A stretch of DNA of 64,000 nt, from contig JAHDFB010000005.1 in the NCBI GenBank assembly GCA_020628475.1, positions 32,885 through 96,884 of the forward strand, in the 5' to 3' direction. Positions 57,532-64,000 of the stretch are shown piece after piece (within the stretch, counting starts at the first letter, position 1; the number at the start of each line of letters is the position of its first letter). The notes under the pieces were generated by a model that was given only the letters and a program-made list of their open reading frames with translations, searched no databases and had not been told where the DNA came from. The position numbers were made by a program, and so were the translations under genes. This DNA is from Saprospiraceae bacterium. GTDB lineage: Bacteria; Bacteroidota; Bacteroidia; Chitinophagales; Saprospiraceae.

Positions 57532-59259
57532 TTAATCTTGAATTTCATATATAGGCATCCGTGCTATTGGCTCCCCGCTCATCAAAAATAACTCTAGATT
57601 TTCCGAATTTTCTTTGATTATATTATTCCACTCTTTTGGTGTGTTCATTTTAGCCGAGAATAATTTATCAGCAGTCGGAATAATTTCTTTTTTAATTTCT
57701 GGATACTCCTTTAAAACGAGCTCGTCTAGGTCGTGTTTTTCTTGAATATAGTCAAACACCTGATCTAAATATAGGAGGCTATCAACCAGATTAATTTTTA
57801 AAGCATCATGACCTGTATAAATTCTACCTTGAGCGATGACGGCTACTTCTTTTTTTGTCATATGCCGACCTTCTGCTACTCGACCTAAAAATCGATCATA
57901 GAGTTCTTCGGTGATCGTTTTGTACATTTCCTTTTGTGGATCAGTTAGTGCGACCATGCCTGTGTTTCTTCTGGCGAATGGTCCTGTTTCTATTTCATCG
58001 AAATGAATGTCGAAGTTATCCTTTAGCGCTTTGTTAAAGACCGGAAAAGCAATAAATACACCAATAGAACCTGTTACGCTAGATGGTGTGCTGAAAATTT
58101 TATCGCTGTTGCACATCGTATAATATCCACCGCTGGCAGAGATGGATGATACACTAGAAATGACATCAATACCTTGATTTTTACACAACTCAATTTCGTG
58201 CCATATTTCTTCAGATGCAAAGGCACTTCCACCGGGAGAGTTAATGCGTAATAGGATTGTTTTTATCTCGTTATCATCTCGAATGGATTTGAAACTTTTT
58301 CTTAGAAGTCGCGCCGAGGCATTGCCTTCATTGGTCGTGATGTTCCCGTCGACGACTACATAGGCGACATTGGCTTTTTTGTGTTTCTTTTTAAAATCGC
58401 GATACTTTTTGTAACGTCTTAAGCTGATTACATTTTTTTCTTTAATGCCCAGTCGATCTTCTAGATATTGGTAATAATCGGTCTTATGTGCAATAACATC
58501 GATTAATTGGTACTGCTTGGAATAATCTGAATTATAAGCCAAGTTAGAATGAATAATTTCATGAACTTCTTTATATGGAATAGATCGAGCTTTTGAAATA
58601 TGTTGAGCCAAACTCTCTACCAGGAATTCTAGGTAACGCGTATATTGCTCTCGATTCGCATCGCTGGCTTCATTTCGAGTATACATTTCTACGTAGCTTT
58701 TGTATTTTCCAGCAACAAAAACTTCCATTTCTATCGAATACTTTTTCAAAAAATCCTTCAAGAAAGGCATGATGATGACATAGCCTTTTAAGTCAAGATA
58801 TCCATTGGGATTAATGAATAAAGAATCCGCATGACTGGCCATCGCATAACCGCTTTGAGAATAATGATCACCGTAAGCAAATATGGGCTTACCTGATTCT
58901 TTAAATTGTTGAATAGCCCTAGATATTTCTAAGGATTTAGAATGTCTGATGTATGCATTACCGATGATTGAAATCCCTTTAATGCGATCATCTCTTTGAG
59001 CATGTTGGATCAGTTCTAAACACTCCCTTAAACTGACTGGAGTAGTGGTACCTAAGGCTAAAGATTCTGCTGTAGAAACTTCTATACTTTTTTCAGGAAT
59101 ATCTTCACTAAATTTGATCTCTAGTATACTATCTTCCTGAATATTATTTTGTTGATTTAAGAAATTGAATCCCCAGATTGCTCCGCCAATTAACGCGACG
59201 AGCAAGCAAAGCATCAAAATGCCTAAAATGATAAAAAACTTTCTAATAAATTTCTTCAT
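57532..59259 (-). CDS. sppA: Signal peptide peptidase SppA, 67K type
   Basis: This 575-residue membrane-anchored serine protease degrades cleaved signal peptides. The N-terminal helix (about 5-30) is followed by two tandem peptidase S49 domains. The general-base lysine is in FVAGKYKSYVEMYTRNEAS near residue 183, and the nucleophile serine is in SSISASGGYYTMCNSDKI near 385. INSPGGSAFASEEIW is also present. The length matches the 67K long form. The 5'-side of the gene is a 387-bp non-coding stretch. Confidence 0.93.
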   Translation of the reverse strand: MKKFIRKFFIILGILMLCLLVALIGGAIWGFNFLNQQNNIQEDSILEIKFSEDIPEKSIEVSTAESLALGTTTPVSLRECLELIQHAQRDDRIKGISIIGNAYIRHSKSLEISRAIQQFKESGKPIFAYGDHYSQSGYAMASHADSLFINPNGYLDLKGYVIIMPFLKDFLKKYSIEMEVFVAGKYKSYVEMYTRNEASDANREQYTRYLEFLVESLAQHISKARSIPYKEVHEIIHSNLAYNSDYSKQYQLIDVIAHKTDYYQYLEDRLGIKEKNVISLRRYKKYRDFKKKHKKANVAYVVVDGNITTNEGNASARLLRKSFKSIRDDNEIKTILLRINSPGGSAFASEEIWHEIELCKNQGIDVISSVSSISASGGYYTMCNSDKIFSTPSSVTGSIGVFIAFPVFNKALKDNFDIHFDEIETGPFARRNTGMVALTDPQKEMYKTITEELYDRFLGRVAEGRHMTKKEVAVIAQGRIYTGHDALKINLVDSLLYLDQVFDYIQEKHDLDELVLKEYPEIKKEIIPTADKLFSAKMNTPKEWNNIIKENSENLELFLMSGEPIARMPIYEIQD

Positions 59260-59646
59260 ACAAGATTAAAAGTAATTCAATATTAGAGTTAAATCCTGAA
59301 TATGCCAGTTAAAAGTAGATTAATCCAGTCAAATAAAAGACAATGGACTACGGATATTGTTTTAAATAAGGGTTTCGTTTGTAAAATAAAGCCTTCTAGG
59401 ACGCATCATTTAGTAGGTGTTTTTCATCTTTATATAGAAGAATGGACCGTATGATTAATAGGAATGTCATCATGACGTATTGAATGTTGATGAATGGCCA
59501 AAATTTATTGAGCTATTATTCGTTCGGATAAAGAAGCGAATGGAATCTTCGTTGAGGACGACAATATGGGAATATTGTAGTTCATAATTGCTTGAATTTC
59601 AGATTTGCTTCTTATTTTGTAGGCTTATTTCCTTGAGTGCATTGAT
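59260..59646. other. 387-bp non-coding region with probable adhesin promoter
   Basis: No gene is seen in this stretch, which lies between sppA (minus) and the giant adhesin (plus). A hairpin ACAATAT-GGGA-ATATTGT is at 59561-59578. TTG (59592-59594), a 17-bp spacer and TTATTTTG (59612-59619) form a likely plus-strand promoter with the TA-n-TTTG variant. This would give a leader of about 23 bases to the ATG at 59647. Confidence 0.45.
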
Positions 59647-62600
59647 ATGACCAAAACAACTAACATAAAAAGACTGCTTTTACTTCAAAAACTACCTAGC
59701 ATCTTGAATTATAAGTGGATTTCGACGAGCATACTTCTATGCTTTTTTACTTTATTTTCGTCATCCCTATATTCTCAGATTGATGTAGAACCGGCCAATG
59801 CTGTCATCGACCCTATTGCTATTATTGAGACTATCTTCCTCGGAGAAGGAGTCGAGGTAACGAATATCGACTATACCGGTGATAATCAAGCAGTCGGTCA
59901 TTTTACCAGTGGGCAAGGTCAAATTGGTATTGATCGAGGAATTGTCATCGGTTCGGGATTTGTAAATAATGCTACGGGAGCGGCTATGGATTTTGTGAGT
60001 GATGATACCAATGGCCCAAATACGGATACAGACTTAGATGGAATTTCCAATGTCCCATTAATGGATGTTGCTAAATATGAAATCACCTTTGTCCCGACAG
60101 CTGACACGCTGCGATTTCGATATAGTTTTGCCAGTGAGGAATATCCGGAATTTGGTTGTTCTCCCTTCAACGATGTATTTGGATTTTTTATATCAGGACC
60201 AAATCCAGCGGGTGGAACATACAACAGTGAAAATATAGCCTTGGTGCCGGAATTGTCTGATCCAACTGGTACCACGTTTACGAATCTACCAGTATCGATT
60301 GCAAATGTACACGGAGATCATCCACCGACCAACTGTGTAGGATCTTACACGGAGTATTACAACGATAACTCCATGAGTCCTTTCCTAACATATGATGCTT
60401 ATTTGGATGTTTTTATCGCACAAGCTATTGTTATTCCTTGTGAAGAATATACGATCAAATTGGCCATTGCAGATGGCTCGGATAATGCCTATGATTCTGC
60501 TGTATTCTTAGAGGCAAAATCCTTTGGCACTGGAACCTTGGATGTCAATATCGAAACGGTTAGTTTAGATGGTGGAGTAGCTGAAGGTTGTAATCCAGGT
60601 ACGATTATTTTCTCTTTACCGAACCCCGTTGAGGAAGATTTTATAGTGGATGCAACGATCATAGATTGTCCTAATTCTGCGACAAATGGAGTTGATTATT
60701 TTGGAATTCCAACACCGATTATTATTCCAGCAGGAGAATCAAGAGTGGAATTTATTTTCGAAGCTCCTGAGGATAATATAGAGGAAGGGGATGAGTTTAT
60801 TTGTTTCGATATCCAACGAGATATATGTAATCGAGATACGGTATCGATTAAAATCGTGGAGTCTCCACTCAAAGAGGTATTCGTTCCAAACGATACGATG
60901 ATCTGTCAAAATGAAATTGTCAATCTAGTTTCATCGCTACCACAAGATTTTGTTTTACCTCCATCACCTAACTTTAGTTACAGCACCAATGAAATAATAG
61001 TAGACGAAATTGTTCCGAATACTTATCCACTCGACGTCTCAGGCGTAGTTCCGGATTATTTGACACAAGGAATGATAAAATCGGTATGTATCGATACGCT
61101 AGAGCATGTATTCTTGACAGATATCGATTTATTTTTAATTACACCAGATGGTCAGTTCTTAGAATTATCCACCGATAATGGATTCAAGGTACTCAATGGT
61201 GCTGACATTGATACGATGATCAATACTTGTTTTACACCTTTTGCCAATACACCGGTAGAAAATGGGAATTCTTTATCTGGACCGATATTTCCAGATAATC
61301 CAACCTACACGGGTGAATTTTTACCGGAGGGAGTTTGGTCCGATTTGTATGGAGAAGATAAACCAAGTAATGGTACTTACGAATTGTTGATTATTGATGA
61401 TGAGACCGGCGCTTTGGCTCGCTTTACTGGTTGGTCAATCTGTTTTAATCCGATTTATAATTTGACTTACAATTGGTCATCAGATGTCCATGGAGATATT
61501 TGTACTAATTGTGAAGATTTTCCCATAGAAGTCAGCGAAAATACAACCTTCTATCTAGAAGTGATTGATTCGTATGGATGTTCGACGATTGACTCTTTCC
61601 AAGTGACAGTGACCGATTTGTTGCCAGGTGTGAGCAATATGGTCTGCGATAGTGTTTCGCCTAATTTTATTCGGGTAACATGGGATGGAGAACCATCTGC
61701 TGATTCTTATGAAATATTTATTCCTGGAGTCATTGATCCAGCGATCAATATAGGAAATGTGACAGAGTTTGACATTACGGGCTTAGATCCTTTGAGCGAT
61801 TATGAAATTACCATACGTACGATCGGAGGATTATGCGGTGGAGAATCAACAACGATCATTTGTTCAACCGTAAATTGTGAAGTGGATCCTCTAGTAATAG
61901 AATCCCTAGAAGGTGTATCCTGTTTCGGAGATATGGATGGCAGTCTGGATGTGGTAATTACCGGTAATTTCCCACCTTTTGAATATGAATTTCAAGGACA
62001 AAATGATCCTATGGGAGAATTTGTAGATTTGGTTGCAGGAGAGGATACTTTATATATAACCGATTTAACAGGCTGTGTTTCCAAACATCCGATTACTATT
62101 CCTACGCCGAATGTACTAAATATAGATTTTGAAAACAAGGTTGAAATTTCTTGTTTCAATGAAAGTGATGGGGGAGCCACGGCTGATCCATTCGGAGGTA
62201 CGCCTCCATACAGTTTCTTGTGGGAATCTGGAGAAAATACACCTACGGCGACAATGTTATCTGTGGGGTGGAATAGTGTGACGGTAACCGATGATAATCT
62301 GTGTGAAATAGTGGATTCTATCTTCTATGACAATCCTACAGAGATGTCTGCCAGTCATTTGTTTCAGGACGCTGATTGTTTTGGAGAGGCGAGTGGCTTG
62401 GCAATCATCAACGCCAATGGAGGAACAGAGCCATATACCTATGCATGGGGGGATCCTTTAAATCAAATGACTCAACAGGCCAATGATCTGGAAGCCGGAA
62501 CTTATATTGTTACGATAACGGATGATAATCAATGTTCGATTACGGAAGAAGTCATCATCGGGCAACCCGATGCGATTATGACCACCGTTATCGGTACGGA

Positions 62601-64000
62601 CGTTCCTTGTTTTGATGATGTCAATGGAGAAGCATTGGTCGAAGTCATGGGAGGAAATGATCCTTACTCTTTTGAATGGGATAATGGAGAACTCGTAAAT
62701 CCAGCGGTTATGTTAGACGTTGGAAAACATTATGTTACTGTGACAGATGATGAGGGTTGTACAGCAGTAGATAGTGTTGTGATCGGAGCACCAACAGCGA
62801 TTGACATTGTATTTGATAATCAGGACGCGATTTGTTTTGGAGCGTCAGATGGTGAAGTATCGTGGACCGTCATGGGCGGTACCGGCGTTATCACTGTTTT
62901 TGATGAAGATGGAGATGAGGTCAATACACCAATGCAAAATTTACCAGCGGCAGAATATTGTTTTCAATTTGTGGATGAAGCAATGTGTACGGTTGATACC
63001 TGTGTGACCTTGATGGAACCTGAAGAAGTAGATCTTACTTTCGAAGAAACCTTAGAATCATGTTTTAATTCGAATGATGCTTCGATCGATATTACACCGA
63101 TCAATGGAGTAGAGCCATATACATTCGTATGGGAAGGCCCCATGTCTTTTGAGGCGTTTACGGAAGATATTATTGGCGTAAATTCTGGATTGTATGCAGT
63201 GACTATTACCGATGATAACGGATGTACTAAGATACAGACCTTCGAATTGATGGAGCCAGAAGAAATTGATGTGGATGCCGAAGTGTTTAATATTCCTTGT
63301 AAAGGAGAGTCTACAGGAATCATTCAGATTACTCCAACAGGTGGAACAGAGCCTTACGAATTTAATTGGCTCGGACCGAATTTATTTACGTCGGATGAAG
63401 AAGATTTGATAGATATAGAAGCTGGAACGTACACACTCATATTGAATGATGCTCAAGATTGTACTATACAGAAAACCTATGAAGTCATCGAACCTGCTGA
63501 TGGAATCGTATCGAATGTCTCAGCAGCGGATGAAGTCTGTTTTGGCAAAATGAATGGAATTGCTTCTGTTAATCCAGTAGGTGGAACGATGCCACTAAGT
63601 ATATTATGGAGTAATAATAGTGAGTTTACGAACATTAACGGATTAGCTCCAGATTGGTATTATGTGACGATTACAGATGGTTCAGGCTGTTCAATTGTAG
63701 ATTCTGTAGAGATTATTGAACGACCAGAATTGATTTTAGATGTTGATCAGACCTCTTCTCTTTGCTTTGAATCCTTTGATGGATCAGCCGAGGTGGTATC
63801 TATAACTTCAAATGGCGTAGAACAAGATCTAGATGAATTCGAATATTTATGGAATTCATTCCCATTACAGGAAACTCCTCAAGCAGTCAATTTGAAGGGA
63901 GGTGCTGACTATTTGGTGATTGTAACTGATAATTTGGGCTGTACAGCTCAACAAGAAGTTATCATCGATACACCGGAAGAAGTGGTGGTACGATTAGAAA
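59647..64000 (+). CDS. Giant SprB-repeat surface adhesin, C-terminus cut by window edge
   Basis: The plus frame is open from ATG 59647 to the right edge (1451 codons seen) with no stop. A signal peptide is present, about residues 1-50, with hydrophobic core WISTSILLCFFTLFSSSLYS after a basic start (given here in under 20 residues as ISTSILLCFFTLFSSSL). Residues 55-280 match a choice-of-anchor L domain (VTNIDYTGDNQAVGHF, FASEEYPEFGCSP). A Calx-beta-like segment, a P-domain-like segment (about 450-600) and FN3 (about 665-740) follow. At least ten SprB-type repeats then run from about 755, each opening CFG or similar and containing GGTxPY. SprB-like adhesins drive gliding and attachment and are T9SS cargo; the sorting tail should lie beyond the window. 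Confidence 0.88.
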   Translation, partial: MTKTTNIKRLLLLQKLPSILNYKWISTSILLCFFTLFSSSLYSQIDVEPANAVIDPIAIIETIFLGEGVEVTNIDYTGDNQAVGHFTSGQGQIGIDRGIVIGSGFVNNATGAAMDFVSDDTNGPNTDTDLDGISNVPLMDVAKYEITFVPTADTLRFRYSFASEEYPEFGCSPFNDVFGFFISGPNPAGGTYNSENIALVPELSDPTGTTFTNLPVSIANVHGDHPPTNCVGSYTEYYNDNSMSPFLTYDAYLDVFIAQAIVIPCEEYTIKLAIADGSDNAYDSAVFLEAKSFGTGTLDVNIETVSLDGGVAEGCNPGTIIFSLPNPVEEDFIVDATIIDCPNSATNGVDYFGIPTPIIIPAGESRVEFIFEAPEDNIEEGDEFICFDIQRDICNRDTVSIKIVESPLKEVFVPNDTMICQNEIVNLVSSLPQDFVLPPSPNFSYSTNEIIVDEIVPNTYPLDVSGVVPDYLTQGMIKSVCIDTLEHVFLTDIDLFLITPDGQFLELSTDNGFKVLNGADIDTMINTCFTPFANTPVENGNSLSGPIFPDNPTYTGEFLPEGVWSDLYGEDKPSNGTYELLIIDDETGALARFTGWSICFNPIYNLTYNWSSDVHGDICTNCEDFPIEVSENTTFYLEVIDSYGCSTIDSFQVTVTDLLPGVSNMVCDSVSPNFIRVTWDGEPSADSYEIFIPGVIDPAINIGNVTEFDITGLDPLSDYEITIRTIGGLCGGESTTIICSTVNCEVDPLVIESLEGVSCFGDMDGSLDVVITGNFPPFEYEFQGQNDPMGEFVDLVAGEDTLYITDLTGCVSKHPITIPTPNVLNIDFENKVEISCFNESDGGATADPFGGTPPYSFLWESGENTPTATMLSVGWNSVTVTDDNLCEIVDSIFYDNPTEMSASHLFQDADCFGEASGLAIINANGGTEPYTYAWGDPLNQMTQQANDLEAGTYIVTITDDNQCSITEEVIIGQPDAIMTTVIGTDVPCFDDVNGEALVEVMGGNDPYSFEWDNGELVNPAVMLDVGKHYVTVTDDEGCTAVDSVVIGAPTAIDIVFDNQDAICFGASDGEVSWTVMGGTGVITVFDEDGDEVNTPMQNLPAAEYCFQFVDEAMCTVDTCVTLMEPEEVDLTFEETLESCFNSNDASIDITPINGVEPYTFVWEGPMSFEAFTEDIIGVNSGLYAVTITDDNGCTKIQTFELMEPEEIDVDAEVFNIPCKGESTGIIQITPTGGTEPYEFNWLGPNLFTSDEEDLIDIEAGTYTLILNDAQDCTIQKTYEVIEPADGIVSNVSAADEVCFGKMNGIASVNPVGGTMPLSILWSNNSEFTNINGLAPDWYYVTITDGSGCSIVDSVEIIERPELILDVDQTSSLCFESFDGSAEVVSITSNGVEQDLDEFEYLWNSFPLQETPQAVNLKGGADYLVIVTDNLGCTAQQEVIIDTPEEVVVRLE

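Noticed and set aside
59647..64000. SprB-type repeats as a possible CRISPR or tandem DNA repeat
   Set aside because: The similarity is at protein level with variable length and spacing; no identical short repeats with unique spacers exist.

Overview
The window is chromosomal DNA of a Bacteroidota bacterium, most likely of the Saprospiria/Saprospiraceae type. The evidence is low-to-moderate GC, TAnnTTTG-type promoter boxes, a type IX secretion (T9SS) C-terminal sorting domain, SprB-repeat adhesins, a PorV/PorQ-family protein, membrane-tethered AraC regulators and GIN-domain proteins. The taxonomy is an inference from gene content. I see no tRNA, rRNA, CRISPR array or insertion sequence; both edges cut through genes.

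Layout. 1-2.0 kb (minus): a partial DUF4173-type membrane protein, a small winged-helix regulator and a membrane protein. Two promoters here carry the same ACTTTG-N5-CAAAGT palindrome at the same distance from their start codons, probably the regulator's own operator. 2.3-7.6 kb (plus): a GIN-domain secreted protein, a membrane AraC regulator, then gluconate kinase, 6-phosphogluconate dehydrogenase and a gluconate permease in overlapping order, i.e. gluconate uptake into the oxidative pentose phosphate route. 7.7-17.7 kb: a VOC protein, a 1629-residue secreted metalloprotease with SprB repeats and a T9SS tail, monomeric NADP-isocitrate dehydrogenase, and an S41 peptidase behind two TTGAGA/TCTCAA-type palindromes. 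17.7-21.6 kb (minus): five small envelope genes, including a tandem paralogue pair with a 229-bp identical tract and a TPR gene whose best start codon is ATA; the region is flanked by two GC-rich, stem-loop-rich intergenic elements. 21.7-24.8 kb: dusB, CCA-adding/HD nucleotidyltransferase and a DsbA-like thiol protein.

24.8-32.2 kb is the most unusual part. A minus-strand pair encodes a two-TM protein resembling PspA/IM30 (ESCRT-III superfamily) and a coiled-coil partner. Divergent from it is a tightly overlapping four-gene operon: TolC-like outer membrane protein with an extra C-terminal domain, HlyD-like adaptor, a cysteine-rich TackOD1-like protein with receiver-like and degenerate GGDEF-like flanks, and a processive GT2 glycosyltransferase with QxxRW. 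I propose this is a regulated exopolysaccharide synthesis and export system.

32.2-47.8 kb is mostly housekeeping: truC, yidC, a secreted alpha/beta hydrolase, gpsA, a YdjM-like membrane hydrolase, kdsA plus an FAD dehydrogenase, DoxX, a Kv-type potassium channel with a zinc ribbon, pbpC, a SulP transporter and gamma-glutamyltransferase. 47.9-59.3 kb holds a PorV/PorQ-family protein, a giant alpha-2-macroglobulin (the usual partner of PbpC), pepT, type II NADH dehydrogenase and SppA. From 59.6 kb to the right edge runs a giant SprB-repeat surface adhesin with no stop inside the window.
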